Shown piece after piece: positions 1 to 9,447 of a stretch of DNA of 64,000 bases. The translations under genes were made by a program, and so were the position numbers. The notes below the pieces were generated by a model, which saw nothing but the letters and a program-made list of their open reading frames with translations, searched no databases and had not been told where the DNA came from. Within the stretch, counting starts at the first letter, position 1, and each line of letters opens with the position of its first letter. This DNA comes from Streptomyces virginiae (GTDB lineage: Bacteria > Actinomycetota > Actinomycetes > Streptomycetales > Streptomycetaceae), in the NCBI RefSeq assembly GCF_000720455.1, contig NZ_JOAK01000003.1, forward strand, positions 496,001 to 560,000. The letters are read 5' to 3'.

Positions 1-683
1 CCATCGACCGCGAGGGCATCCTCAAGGCCGGCGTCGGAGGCGTGGGGGAGGTCGCCCACTCGCTCGTCACCGACAACCTCTGGAGCGACGCGCCCGCCGC
101 GACCCGAGAGGCGATCCAGCGGGACCTTCCCCGCTACCCCTACGACCCGGCCAGGGCCAGGGCGCTCGCGGCCGAGGCCGGAGTGAACGGCCAGAAGATC
201 GTGATCGCGACCAGCCCGCTGGACTCCCAGACGACCATCATCACCCAGGCCGTCGCCCAGGCCGCCACGGCCATCGGCCTGAAGCCGCAGATCGACTCCG
301 TCTCCGCCGAGAAGTACTCGACGCTCTTCACCGACCCGGCCGCCCGCGAAGGCATCGACCTCTTCCTCACCTTCTGGAACACCTCCATCACCGACCCCCT
401 GGACATGTACGGGGTCCTGCGGACCGACGCGTTCAGCAACTACGGCGGCTGGTCCGACCCCGCCTTCGACGCGGCCGTCGACCGCGCCGTCGCGAGCCAC
501 GACCCGGTCGAGCACACCGGCGCCAACGCCGAGGCCCAGCGCATCGCCCTGCGCGAACTGCCCTGGCTGCCCCTCTACACCCAGCCCGTGAGCGTCTTCC
601 TCGGCAAGCGGATCACCGGAGTCCAGCCTTCCATCGCCTACCTGTACCACCCGTGGGCCGCCGAGATCGGAGCCGGCGGATGA
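1..683 (+). CDS. ABC transporter substrate-binding protein, family 5 (5'-truncated by window edge)
   Basis: C-terminal part of an extracytoplasmic oligopeptide/nickel-type solute-binding protein (SBP_bac_5). The frame is open from base 3; the true start lies outside the window. The visible residues include a lobe-closing region around DNLWSDAP, the helix beginning YDPARARALAAEAG, and the terminal segment ELPWLPLYTQPVSVF, all typical of the DppA/OppA fold. Its stop overlaps the start of the first permease (ATGA), so it is translationally linked to the importer genes downstream. The substrate cannot be told from sequence; peptides or a metal-chelate are the usual ligands. Confidence 0.9.
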   Translation, partial: IDREGILKAGVGGVGEVAHSLVTDNLWSDAPAATREAIQRDLPRYPYDPARARALAAEAGVNGQKIVIATSPLDSQTTIITQAVAQAATAIGLKPQIDSVSAEKYSTLFTDPAAREGIDLFLTFWNTSITDPLDMYGVLRTDAFSNYGGWSDPAFDAAVDRAVASHDPVEHTGANAEAQRIALRELPWLPLYTQPVSVFLGKRITGVQPSIAYLYHPWAAEIGAGG

Positions 684-1648
684 CGGCCGTCGCGGCACGG
701 GCCGCACGCGTACTGCGCAGACTGGCCGCCATGGCGGCGACCCTGCTCGTCACCTCCTTCCTCGTCTTCTCCTCGCTGTTCCTGGCACCGGGCGACCCGG
801 CCTCCTTCCTGGTGAAGGGGCGCAGCGCCGGCCCGGCGGAACTCGCCGAGATCCGCCGCCAGTACGGCTTCGACGAGCCGTTCCTCGTCCGGTACTGGCA
901 CTGGCTGGAGGGCGTCCTGCACGGCGACCTCGGCCGCTCCCACCTCCTGCACCAGGACGTCGCCTCGGTCATCTGGTCGCGGCTGCCCGCGTCCCTGCTG
1001 CTGATCGGCGTCTCGGCCCTGATGATCGCCGTGGTGGGCATCGGCTCCGGCGTCGTCGGCGCGCTGCGCCGCGGATCGCGCACCGACCGCTCCCTGATGC
1101 TGTTGGTGACGGTGGGCGCCGCCGCCCCCGCCTTCGTCGCGGCCCTCCTGCTCCGATCGGTACTGGGCGTGCAACTGGGCTGGTTCCCGACCATCGGCAA
1201 CGGCACCGGCCTCCTCGACCGGCTCCACCACGTCGTCCTCCCGGCCGCCGCCCTGTCCGTGACCTTCGTGGCGCTGGTGACCCGGGTGACCCGCTCCGCG
1301 ATGCTCGACGAACTGCGGCGCGAGCACGTCGAGGTCGCCCTGAGCCGCGGCACACCCCGCCGGACCGTCATCCGGCGCCACGTCCTGCGCAACGCGCTGG
1401 GACCGATCGTGACGGTCTCCGCCCTCCTGGTGTCCGGCATGCTCGTCAGCACCGCGATCGTCGAGACCGCCTTCGGGATGTCCGGAGTGGGCTCGCTCCT
1501 CGTGCAGTCGGTGGACCAGCTGGACTTCCAGGTCGTCCAGGCGATCGTGCTGCTGGTCGTCGCCGCCTTCGTGGTGGTCAACGCCCTCGTGGACCTGGTG
1601 CACCCGCTGATCGATCCGCGCACGGCGGCAGCGGGGAGCGCACGATGA
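680..1648 (+). CDS. ABC transporter permease, DppB-like
   Basis: Integral membrane subunit (322 aa) of the peptide/nickel-type importer. About six hydrophobic segments are visible. A conserved N-terminal region (APGDPASF) is followed by periplasmic YGFDEPFLVRYWHWLEG, and the cytoplasmic EAA coupling loop lies near EVALSRGTPRRTVIRRH, which contacts the ATPases. The ATG at 680 was chosen because it overlaps the SBP stop as ATGA; an in-frame ATG at 653 lies inside the SBP coding region. The gene ends by overlapping the next permease by 4 bp. Confidence 0.93.
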   Translation: MTAVAARAARVLRRLAAMAATLLVTSFLVFSSLFLAPGDPASFLVKGRSAGPAELAEIRRQYGFDEPFLVRYWHWLEGVLHGDLGRSHLLHQDVASVIWSRLPASLLLIGVSALMIAVVGIGSGVVGALRRGSRTDRSLMLLVTVGAAAPAFVAALLLRSVLGVQLGWFPTIGNGTGLLDRLHHVVLPAAALSVTFVALVTRVTRSAMLDELRREHVEVALSRGTPRRTVIRRHVLRNALGPIVTVSALLVSGMLVSTAIVETAFGMSGVGSLLVQSVDQLDFQVVQAIVLLVVAAFVVVNALVDLVHPLIDPRTAAAGSAR

Positions 1649-2523
1649 GCGCACACCCCGCACACCCCGCACTGGCGGCCGGGGCCCGCCGTCCCCTGGC
1701 CCGCCTGCGCGTCCTCGGCGGCGGCCGCCTCCGGCGGGCCTGCCTGGCACTCCTGACCCTGTTCGTCCTGGTGGCACTGCTGGCGCCGTGGCTCACCCCG
1801 CACGACCCGACGTTCGGCAAGCTCGGCGACACCCTCCTGGGCCCGGGCGCCGACCACTGGCTGGGCACCGACCAGGGCGGCCGCGACACCCTCTCGGCGC
1901 TGATCGCCGGCACCCGCACCAGCCTCGCCGGACCCCTCGGCGTCGTGGTCTTCTCCACCCTCCTGGGCACGGCCGTCGGCCTGTTCACCGCCTGGCGCGG
2001 CGGATGGATCGACGCCATGGCCGGCCGGGCCCTCGACATCGTGTTCGCCTTCCCCGCGCTGCTCCTCGCGATCCTCGCGGTGGCCCTCTTCGGCAAGGGC
2101 ATGACCGCGCCCGTCATCGCCATGGCCATCGCCTACACGCCGTACACCGCACGACTCGTGCGCGGCCTGGCGGTACAGGAGAAGGCCCGGCCCTACATCG
2201 CCGCCTACCGGGTCCAGGGACACTCCGCCCCGTTCATCACGGTCCGCAGGATGCTCCCCAACATCGCCCCGACCCTGCTCGCCCAGTCGACGGTGAACTT
2301 CGGATACGCCCTGCTCGACCTCGCCGCCCTCTCCTTCCTCGGGCTCGGCGTCCAGCCGCCGACCCCCGACTGGGGCGCCATGATCAACCAAGGGCAGGCC
2401 GCCGTGCTCCAGGGGCAGCCGCTGTCCGCGATCGCCCCGGCCGTCGCGGTCGTCCTGGTGGTCGTCGCCTTCAACGTCGTCGGGGAGAGCCTCGGCGACC
2501 GGCTCGCCGGGAGGGACTCCTGA
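1645..2523 (+). CDS. ABC transporter permease, DppC-like
   Basis: Second permease (292 aa), partner of the DppB-like subunit. The N-terminal cytoplasmic segment and first TM precede the DppC-type motif HWLGTDQGGRDTLS, which is diagnostic for this half of the heterodimer. The EAA loop is around PYIAAYRVQGHSAPFI, and the typical LSFLGLGVQPPTPDWGAMI stretch lies near the C-terminus. Start and stop both overlap neighbours by 4 bp (ATGA), indicating one polycistronic unit. Confidence 0.94.
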   Translation: MSAHPAHPALAAGARRPLARLRVLGGGRLRRACLALLTLFVLVALLAPWLTPHDPTFGKLGDTLLGPGADHWLGTDQGGRDTLSALIAGTRTSLAGPLGVVVFSTLLGTAVGLFTAWRGGWIDAMAGRALDIVFAFPALLLAILAVALFGKGMTAPVIAMAIAYTPYTARLVRGLAVQEKARPYIAAYRVQGHSAPFITVRRMLPNIAPTLLAQSTVNFGYALLDLAALSFLGLGVQPPTPDWGAMINQGQAAVLQGQPLSAIAPAVAVVLVVVAFNVVGESLGDRLAGRDS

Positions 2524-3542
2524 TGCCGCTGCTCGAATACGACGCGCTCGGCGTCACCCTGCCCGGCACGGCCCGGCCGATCCTGGACGGCATCGACCTG
2601 CACGTCGGCGCCGGCGAGGTCGTCGCCCTCGTCGGCGAGTCCGGCTCCGGCAAGTCGGTCACCGCCCGAGCCGCCCTCGGCCTGTTCCCCGCGGGCGCCG
2701 ACATCACCGGCCAGGTCCGCGTCGCCGGCACCGGCCTCGTCGGCGCCGACGCCGCGAGCCTGCGCGACGTACGCACCAACAGGGCCGCGATGATCTACCA
2801 GGACCCCCGCGCCGCCCTCAACCCCGTACGCCGCGTGGGGGACTTCCTCACCGAGCCGCTGCGGCTGGCCCACGGCTGGTCCAGGAACCGGGCCGCGGCC
2901 CGGGCGGCCGAGCTGCTCGCCGCGGTCGGCCTGCCCGACCCCGGCCGGCACCTGAACCAGTACCCGCACGAGCTGTCCGGCGGCATGCTCCAACGCGTGG
3001 TGATCGCCGCAGCCCTCACCACCGAACCACGGCTGCTGCTCTGCGACGAACCCACCACAGCCCTCGACGTCAGCACCCAGGCCGAGATCCTCGCCGTCCT
3101 GGGCCGCCTCCAGCGCGAGCGCGGCCTCGGCCTCCTCCTGATCACCCACGACATCGAACTCGCGGCCGCCGTCAGCGACCGGATCCACGTCATGTACGCG
3201 GGCCGCATCGTCGAAGCGGCACCCGTCGCGGATCTCTTCGCCGCACCCCGCCACCCGTACACCGCCGGCCTGCTCGGCTCCTCTCCGCCCCTGCACGGCC
3301 CGCTCGCCCGCCTCACCCCCATACCCGGCGCCCCCATGGGCCTCCTGGAGTCCGCCCCCGGCTGCGCCTTCGCACCCCGCTGCCACTTCGCCGAGCCGGG
3401 ACGCTGCGACCAGTCCCCGCCCCCGCCGGAGCGGCACGGCCCCGCCGAGGTCGCCTGCCACCGCACCGCCGAACTGACCGCGCCGGCGGCGAACGCACCG
3501 GCGCCCGCGGCCTTCCACGCGTCCGGCAAGGAGGACAGTTGA
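2523..3542 (+). CDS. ABC transporter ATP-binding protein, DppD/OppD-like
   Basis: First ATPase of the importer (339 aa). Walker A is GESGSGKS near residues 39-46, the signature is LSGGM, Walker B is LLLCDEPTTALD, and the H-loop is THD. The C-terminus carries the oligopeptide-transporter extension with a Cys cluster (GCAFAPRCHF...GRC) known from DppD/OppD proteins. The ATG at 2523 overlaps the permease stop (ATGA) and gives a family-typical length; the frame is open further upstream but only as a shadow of the permease gene. The stop overlaps the next ATPase through TTGA. Confidence 0.94.
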   Translation: MPLLEYDALGVTLPGTARPILDGIDLHVGAGEVVALVGESGSGKSVTARAALGLFPAGADITGQVRVAGTGLVGADAASLRDVRTNRAAMIYQDPRAALNPVRRVGDFLTEPLRLAHGWSRNRAAARAAELLAAVGLPDPGRHLNQYPHELSGGMLQRVVIAAALTTEPRLLLCDEPTTALDVSTQAEILAVLGRLQRERGLGLLLITHDIELAAAVSDRIHVMYAGRIVEAAPVADLFAAPRHPYTAGLLGSSPPLHGPLARLTPIPGAPMGLLESAPGCAFAPRCHFAEPGRCDQSPPPPERHGPAEVACHRTAELTAPAANAPAPAAFHASGKEDS

Positions 3543-4387
3543 CCACCGACCCCACCCCCGCACTGCTCCAGGTCAGCGGCCTGCGCAAGACCTACCGCAC
3601 GGGAGGCGCCGAGGTCGTCGCGGTCGACGACCTCTCCTTCACCCTGCGGCCCGGCGCCGCCCTCGGCATCGTCGGCGAATCCGGGTCCGGCAAGACCACC
3701 ACCGCCCGGATGCTCATCGGTCTGGAACGCCCCGACGCCGGCCGGATCCTCGTACAGGGCGAGCCGTTGGCCGACTTCGTACGCGGGAGGGCGGCGCGGC
3801 TGGCCCGGGCCAAGGCCGTCCAGATCGTCTTCCAGGACCCCTACCTCTCCCTGGACGCCCGGATGGGCATCGGCGCGACGATCGACGGCGCACTGAGGCT
3901 GCACGGCCTCCGCGACCCGGCCGCCCGGGCGGCTCGGGTTCGGGAGCTGCTGGCCCAAGTGGGCCTGGGCGACCGGGAGGCGGCCGCCCTGCCCCGCCAC
4001 CTCTCCGGCGGGCAGCGCCAGCGCGCCGCCATCGCCCGGGCGCTCGCGGTCGAACCCGCCGTCCTGGTGCTCGACGAGGCGGTGTCCGCCCTCGACGTGT
4101 CCGTGCAGGCACAGGTCCTCAACCTGCTGTCGGACATCCGGCGCGACACCGGCATCGGGCTGGTCTTCGTCAGCCACGACCTGGCGGTGGTCCGCTACGT
4201 CTGCGACGAGGCGCTGGTCCTGTACCGGGGGCGGACTCTGGAGCACCGCCCCGTCGCCGAGCTCCTCGCGGCGCCCCGGGACCCCTACACCCGGCTGCTG
4301 CTGGCGTCCGTACCCCGTCCGGGCTGGGACCCCGACTCGATCAGCTCGCGCCGGCGGAGCCTGGACCCGAAGGGCCTCCCGGCGTAG
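3539..4387 (+). CDS. ABC transporter ATP-binding protein, DppF/OppF-like
   Basis: Second ATPase (282 aa) of the importer. It starts at a TTG that overlaps the preceding stop (TTGA). Walker A is GESGSGKTT, the signature LSGGQRQR, Walker B VLVLDEAVSALD and the switch region SHDLAVV. The Q-loop segment QIVFQDPYLSLDARM is typical of OppF. It lacks the Cys-rich C-terminal extension of its partner and is somewhat short for OppF, ending soon after the ABC domain. It closes the five-gene operon; a 174-bp gap follows. Confidence 0.93.
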   Translation: MTTDPTPALLQVSGLRKTYRTGGAEVVAVDDLSFTLRPGAALGIVGESGSGKTTTARMLIGLERPDAGRILVQGEPLADFVRGRAARLARAKAVQIVFQDPYLSLDARMGIGATIDGALRLHGLRDPAARAARVRELLAQVGLGDREAAALPRHLSGGQRQRAAIARALAVEPAVLVLDEAVSALDVSVQAQVLNLLSDIRRDTGIGLVFVSHDLAVVRYVCDEALVLYRGRTLEHRPVAELLAAPRDPYTRLLLASVPRPGWDPDSISSRRRSLDPKGLPA

Positions 4388-4561
4388 GAGTCCCGCGCGG
4401 GGCAAACGACGAACGAACACCAAGGAAACACCGGATGACGGGAGAAAGGCGTCCCGGGGGCGCCGCGCAGACATCCGTTCGGGGGATTCGGGGCGCCAGT
4501 CGCCGCCGAATCCGCTTCCGTGCTCCACGATCGGCGGGTGCACCACCGGAGGGAGGACCCC

Positions 4562-5347
4562 ATGAGCACCCCGTTCGCGTCCGCCGCCCCCTACTACGCC
4601 CGCTACCGGCCCCCGTACCCGCGGGAGTTCCACACCCTGCTCGCGGACCGCTTCGCGCTCGACGGCTCCCAGACCGTCCTGGACCTCGGCGCCGGCCCCG
4701 GCACGCTCAGCCTGCCCCTGGCCCCCCTGGCCGACCACGTGTACGCCGTCGACCCGGAGCCGGCGATGCTCGCCGAGGGGGCCCGGCTGGCCGAGGAGCG
4801 CGGCCTCACGAACATCTCGTGGCTGCGCGGCGACGACACCGCCGTCACCCGGCTGTGCCTGCCCCGGATCGACCTGTGCGTCATCGGCAGGGCCTTCCAC
4901 CGGATGGACCGCGGGCGGGTGCCGGCCGACCTGGACGAGGTGCTCGCGCCACGGGGCGGCGTCGCCGTCGTCACCTCCCTGCACCGGCCGGGTGATCCGC
5001 GGCCGGCCTGGCTGACCGTCGTCGAGGAGGTGCGCGACCGATTCCTCGGGCCCGGGGCGCGTCCGGCGGACGAGGGGGCCGACTGGGACGATCTGGTCGA
5101 GCGCCTCGCGAAGTCACCGCTCTCCCGCGTCGAGACCCACCGGTGGGACCAGCCCGTCCGCCACACCGTGGACGAGGTGATCGGCCTGCAGCTCTCCCTC
5201 CCCGCCACCAGCCCGGCCGTGCTGGGCGAGCGCATGACCGCCTTCGCGGCGCAACTGCGCCGGGCCCTGCTCGACCACGACTCCCGGGGCACCTACGACC
5301 GGACCCTGCGGATCGGGGCCGCCGTCGCGACGAGGCCGCGACGCTGA
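4562..5347 (+). CDS. Class I SAM-dependent methyltransferase
   Basis: Cytosolic methyltransferase (261 aa) of the UbiE-like class. Motif I is LDLGAGPGTLSLPLAPL near residues 40-56, followed by the acidic residue binding the SAM ribose in VYAVDPEPAMLAEG. The ATG at 4562 is preceded by a strong GGAGGGAGG; an earlier in-frame ATG at 4520 has none. The substrate is unknown. The gene is a monocistron that converges on the epimerase, with a small GC hairpin between them. Confidence 0.88.
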   Translation: MSTPFASAAPYYARYRPPYPREFHTLLADRFALDGSQTVLDLGAGPGTLSLPLAPLADHVYAVDPEPAMLAEGARLAEERGLTNISWLRGDDTAVTRLCLPRIDLCVIGRAFHRMDRGRVPADLDEVLAPRGGVAVVTSLHRPGDPRPAWLTVVEEVRDRFLGPGARPADEGADWDDLVERLAKSPLSRVETHRWDQPVRHTVDEVIGLQLSLPATSPAVLGERMTAFAAQLRRALLDHDSRGTYDRTLRIGAAVATRPRR

Positions 5348-5352
5348 CCGCA

Positions 5353-5367
5353 CCCGGCCGCGCCGGG
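5353..5367. terminator. Short GC hairpin between convergent genes
   Basis: CCCGGC and GCCGGG arms with a 3-nt loop, placed between the stops of the methyltransferase (+) and the epimerase (-). It has no T-tract, as is common in streptomycetes. It may serve both genes. Confidence 0.4.
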
Positions 5368-5371
5368 GACC

Positions 5372-6361
5372 TCAGCCGCCGAGCGCGGTGAGCAGTTCGC
5401 GTTCGCGCGCGGTGCTCAGGCCGGCCCGGCGGGAGCGGTCCACGCCCTCGGCGCGCTCCCACTCCAGCAGGTCCGCCAGCAGCTCCGTACGCGGCCGGTG
5501 CCGCAGCCCGGCCGCACGCGCCGCGGCTCCGCTGCGGGCGCAGAAGCCCTCCCAGCCCGGCTCCGGCATCCACATGGCCATCGACTCCGGGCCCATGAAC
5601 GGCCCGACCCCCTGGTCCAGGACCCACTTCGGGTCCGCCGCCGCGACCTCCCCGGTGTGGCCCGCCACGCGTCGCGACAGCTCGACCCACTCGTCGAACG
5701 GCACGACGGGCCCCACGGCGTCGAAGGTCCCGGACGTGCCCTCCCGCGCGAGGTCCAGCAGCCAGCCCGCGAGATCCCGTACGTCCACCACCTGCGTCGG
5801 CAGGCCGGGGGAGTGCGGTACGAGCATGGGCTGGTCCACCGTGCGGGCGGCGCGGGCCACCCAGTACCCCGAGCGCCCGGAGTGGTCTCCGGGGCCGCCG
5901 ATCAGGCCGGCCCGCGCGATCGCGAGACGGTCCCCGACGGCCGCGCGCACGGCCGCCTCACAGGCGACCTTGGCCTGCCCGTACTCCTCCCGCCCCACGT
6001 ACTGCTGCTCCGTGGGCGCCAGGAGCGCCGCCGACTCGTCGGCGCCGGCCGTGCCGTGATCGGCGTAGGCGCTCACCGACGAGACGTACGTCCAGTGCCG
6101 GGTCCGCTCCGCCAGCGCCACGAGCGCGTCGCGGACGAACGCCGGCTGCCACGACACCTCCACCACCGCGTCCCAGTCGCGGTCGAGGAGCCCGGCGTAG
6201 GCGTCCGCGTCCCTTCGGTCCGCCGCCACCAGCCTTGCACCGGGGGCGACTTCGCCACTCTCACCGCGCGCCAGGCACGTCACCGCGTGCCCGAGCTCCA
6301 CCGCCTGCCGGGTGATCTCACGGCCCAGCCACGCGGTTCCGCCCAGTATCAGAAGATCCAT
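5372..6361 (-). CDS. NAD-dependent epimerase/reductase, extended SDR
   Basis: Extended SDR family protein (329 aa). The N-terminal Rossmann motif GGTAWLG (residues 7-13) is a variant of GxxGxxG. VSSVSAY supplies the serine and the YGQAK segment the Tyr-x-x-x-Lys pair. The sequence resembles bacterial reductases/epimerases of unknown substrate found widely in actinomycetes. It lies 78 bp downstream of the GNAT gene on the same strand and may share its transcript. Confidence 0.85.
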   Translation of the reverse strand: MDLLILGGTAWLGREITRQAVELGHAVTCLARGESGEVAPGARLVAADRRDADAYAGLLDRDWDAVVEVSWQPAFVRDALVALAERTRHWTYVSSVSAYADHGTAGADESAALLAPTEQQYVGREEYGQAKVACEAAVRAAVGDRLAIARAGLIGGPGDHSGRSGYWVARAARTVDQPMLVPHSPGLPTQVVDVRDLAGWLLDLAREGTSGTFDAVGPVVPFDEWVELSRRVAGHTGEVAAADPKWVLDQGVGPFMGPESMAMWMPEPGWEGFCARSGAAARAAGLRHRPRTELLADLLEWERAEGVDRSRRAGLSTARERELLTALGG

Positions 6362-6439
6362 CAGCCCACCTCAGCACACCGCCGACGCGAACGGGACCCC
6401 GGTTCGCGGTCGGCGAAGGGAAGGGCATCCGCTCCGGCC

Positions 6440-6946
6440 TCAGAGGTCCCGCCGCATGCACACGCGCGGCCACCGGTCCAGGCCGTGTGCCGCCTCGCGC
6501 GCGCGGATCTCCCGCAGGCCGGGAGTGAGCGCGTCCTCGCCGAGGCGGCGGAAGCCGCAACGGGCGTAGTACGGGGCGTTCCACGGCACCTCCGTGAAAG
6601 TGGTGAGCGTCAGCGCGGGCGCGCCCTCACGTACGGCGACCTGCGCCAGGTGCTCCAGCAGGGACCGGCCGACGCCCCGGCGGGCGTGGTCCGGGTGCAC
6701 GGACACCTGCTCCACGTGGAGGCTGCCCTCGACGCGCTCGGCGATCAGGTAGGCGACCGGGGCGTCGGCGCCGTCCACCGCCACCCAGGCGAGCCCGGCC
6801 TCCCGGTAGGGGGCGAGCTCGTCGAGCGTCAGCGGCTCGTCGTCGGCGATCTCCGGCATGCCGATGTCCCGGAAGCAGCGCCCGGCCGCCCTCTCGATGT
6901 CCTGGAGGACCGTCAGTTCGTCGGGGTGTACCGCGCGTACAGGCAT
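6440..6946 (-). CDS. GNAT family N-acetyltransferase
   Basis: Single-domain GNAT acyltransferase (168 aa). The acetyl-CoA pyrophosphate-binding motif appears as ARRGVGRSLLEH in motif A, preceded by VEQVSVHPDH (beta-4). The conserved Tyr of the later NAPYYARCGFRRLG stretch could be the general acid. The ATG at 6946 begins the recognisable domain (MPVRAVHPDE); the frame stays open upstream only as a shadow of the divergent gene. The substrate is unknown. It is divergent from the L,D-transpeptidase gene. Confidence 0.87.
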   Translation of the reverse strand: MPVRAVHPDELTVLQDIERAAGRCFRDIGMPEIADDEPLTLDELAPYREAGLAWVAVDGADAPVAYLIAERVEGSLHVEQVSVHPDHARRGVGRSLLEHLAQVAVREGAPALTLTTFTEVPWNAPYYARCGFRRLGEDALTPGLREIRAREAAHGLDRWPRVCMRRDL

Positions 6947-7105
6947 GGCGGCATTGTCCGCCGCGAAGCCGTCCGGGGCACGCGGGTTTTTCCGCGGCCC
7001 GGCCGCCGCGCTCTGTGCTCCGTCCGAGTTCACTTCGGGTGCCCGTTCGGCCCCAGCGCCGAGCGCATGATCATCATGTTGGCGATCCATCGGTTTGATA
7101 CGGCT

Positions 7106-8566
7106 ATGCCACGAATGCGACGGACACGACCGACCAAGGCGTGGGGCGCCCTGGCCGCGGTGACGGGGGCCATGCTGGTCGTCGCCGCAGCACCGGGCCG
7201 GGCGCCCGACGAGACCTCCGCGGACGCGAAATCCGCGGGGCCGCCGCGGGAAGCGGCGCTCACCCTGCTGGTGGGCCGAGTGCTGGAAGGGGCCCACGGC
7301 GCCGGCGAAGGCCGGTGCGCGGCCCGGGTGTTCCGGCCCGGGCTGTGCAGCGGCTGGCAGGAGCAGCGGGTACGGGCCACCACGGGCGGGGTGGGATCCG
7401 TACTGAAGGAGCCGGCCCTCGCCGACGCCGCCCGCGCCGCCCGCGACGCCCGGGCGCAGGTACTGGCCACCGACTCCGGCGGGCCCCTCGAAATCACCCT
7501 CACCGAACCGGGCCGCATCACGGACGTGACCGTCCGCGACGGGCGCGGCCGCCACCTGGCCGGGGCGCTCGGACCGCACGGCGACCGCTGGCTGAACACC
7601 GAGTCGCTGCGCGCGGGGGAGACGTACACCGTGCAGGTCGGCGCGCAGGACGCGGCCGGCAGCCCGGTCGGCGTGACCATGGCGTTCCGGACCGCGCCGC
7701 CCGCGGACGGGGGCAGGCTGACCGTCGAGTTCGGGCCGGGCCCCGGCACGTACGGAGCCGGCGAGATCGTGACGGCCGCCCTCAGCAGGCCCGTTCCGGC
7801 CGACGACCCCGTGGCACGGGCCCGGCTGGAGCAGGCGCTGGAGGTCACCTCGGAGCCGCAGGTCGAGGGCGCCTGGCACTGGGTCGACGATTCGACCCTG
7901 CACTTCCGGCCCCGTACGTACTGGCCCGCGCACACGGTGGTGCGCGTCCGCAGCGGACTCGACGGCGTCGAGGTCGGGGACCACGCCTACGGAGGCCCCT
8001 CCGAGGACCTGGAGTTCACCATCGGGGACCGGATCGAGGCCGTCACCGACTCCGCTACCCACCGCATGACCGTACGCCGCAACGGACGCGTCATCCGGAC
8101 GATCCCGGTCACCACCGGCAAGGAGGGCTTCAGGACCCGCAGCGGCATCAAGGTGGTACTGCGCAAGGAGCCCAAGGTCCGCATGCGCGGCGACACCGTC
8201 GGCATCCAGCGCGGCACCAAGGAGTTCTACGACCTGCCCGTCTCCTACGCGACACGGGTCACCTGGAGCGGCGAGTACATCCACGCCGCGCCCTGGTCGG
8301 TCGAGTCGCAGGGCGAGGAGAACGTCAGCCACGGCTGCACGGGCATGAGCACCGAGAACGCCGCCTGGTTCTTCGAGACGGTCCGCGAGGGGGACATCGT
8401 GGAGGTGGTCAACAGCGGCGGCGCGAAGATGGCCCCCTTCGACAACGGCTTCGGCGACTGGAACGTGGACTGGCGGAGCTGGCTGGCCGGCAGCGCCCTG
8501 GCCGACGTGGACACGGCCCCGCAGGGCTCACCGCTCACCCCGTCCCGCCTGCACCCCACCACCTGA
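7106..8566 (+). CDS. Secreted L,D-transpeptidase (Ig-like plus YkuD domains)
   Basis: Cell-wall enzyme (about 486 aa) that makes 3-3 crosslinks or attaches proteins to peptidoglycan. It has an N-terminal basic and hydrophobic export signal (about residues 1-30), then Ig-like regions (about 100-280). The C-terminal YkuD domain has the catalytic signature SHGCTGMS with Cys near residue 411, and an upstream YIHAAPWS histidine. There is no lipobox cysteine in the signal, unlike many streptomycete Ldt lipoproteins. The start is uncertain: ATGs at 7106 and 7115 are both possible, and another lies at 7066. Confidence 0.9.
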   Translation: MPRMRRTRPTKAWGALAAVTGAMLVVAAAPGRAPDETSADAKSAGPPREAALTLLVGRVLEGAHGAGEGRCAARVFRPGLCSGWQEQRVRATTGGVGSVLKEPALADAARAARDARAQVLATDSGGPLEITLTEPGRITDVTVRDGRGRHLAGALGPHGDRWLNTESLRAGETYTVQVGAQDAAGSPVGVTMAFRTAPPADGGRLTVEFGPGPGTYGAGEIVTAALSRPVPADDPVARARLEQALEVTSEPQVEGAWHWVDDSTLHFRPRTYWPAHTVVRVRSGLDGVEVGDHAYGGPSEDLEFTIGDRIEAVTDSATHRMTVRRNGRVIRTIPVTTGKEGFRTRSGIKVVLRKEPKVRMRGDTVGIQRGTKEFYDLPVSYATRVTWSGEYIHAAPWSVESQGEENVSHGCTGMSTENAAWFFETVREGDIVEVVNSGGAKMAPFDNGFGDWNVDWRSWLAGSALADVDTAPQGSPLTPSRLHPTT

Positions 8567-8612
8567 GCCGGGCGGCCGGCACCCGGCACCCGGCCTGACT
8601 TACGATCACCCC

Positions 8613-9311
8613 ATGATCAGAGGAGTGATGTTCGACTTCTCCGGGACGCTGCTGCGCATCGAGTCGACCGAGGACTGGCTCGGCGCCGGCCTGGCCGCGA
8701 CCGGGACCCGGCTGTCCGACGAGGAGTTCCGCGCGACCGCGGGAAGGCTGACGGAGTACGGCGCCCTGCCGGGCGGATCCGCGCCCCGGCGGATGCCCGC
8801 GCACCTCGAATCCCTGTGGGGCGAACGGGACGTGAGCGCCGATCGGCACCGGGCCGCCTACGGCGGCCTGGCGCTGGCGGCCGGCCTGCCGGAGCCCGTG
8901 CCGGAGCTGGCCCAGGCGCTCTACGACCGCCACATGAGCCCCGCCGCCTGGCGCCCCTACCCGGACACCGGCCCGACGCTGCGGGAACTGCGGCGTCGGG
9001 GCGTCCCGGTGGCCGTCGTCAGCAACATCGGATGGGACCTGCGGCCGGTCTTCCGCACGCACGGCCTGGACGAGCTGGTCGACGCCTACGTGCTCTCCTA
9101 CGAACTGGGCGTCCAGAAGCCCGATCCGCTGATCTTCCGCACCGCCTGCGAACGCCTCGGCCTGCCGCCCGCCGAGGTGCTGATGGTCGGGGACGACCGC
9201 ACCGCGGACGGCGGCGCCGCGGCGCTCGGCTGCCCGGTGCACTTCGTCGACCACCTGCCGGCCGACCGGCGCCCGCACGGCCTCACGCCTCTCCTGGACC
9301 TGCTGGGATAG
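8613..9311 (+). CDS. HAD family hydrolase with atypical motif I
   Basis: Haloacid-dehalogenase superfamily protein (232 aa). Motif I reads DFSGTL: Asp8 is the expected nucleophile, but the second Asp of the usual DxDGT is Ser10. Motif II is VVSNIGWD, motif III is the Lys in GVQKPDP, and motif IV is GDDRTADG. An alpha-helical cap lies between motifs I and II. Loss of the second Asp, the general acid/base of phosphatases, argues against a standard phosphatase. The gene is monocistronic. Confidence 0.85.
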   Translation: MIRGVMFDFSGTLLRIESTEDWLGAGLAATGTRLSDEEFRATAGRLTEYGALPGGSAPRRMPAHLESLWGERDVSADRHRAAYGGLALAAGLPEPVPELAQALYDRHMSPAAWRPYPDTGPTLRELRRRGVPVAVVSNIGWDLRPVFRTHGLDELVDAYVLSYELGVQKPDPLIFRTACERLGLPPAEVLMVGDDRTADGGAAALGCPVHFVDHLPADRRPHGLTPLLDLLG

Positions 9312-9447
9312 CCCCCGGGGGCGCCGTCGACGTTCCACCGGTCCGGCAGCGGCCCGTCGCAGCGGGACCTACGCCGGTGGCGGCCGACACACCCGGGCGC
9401 CGGACTGTGGTGCGCCCGCACATGGGACCGGGCCCCGGGCGTCACCG

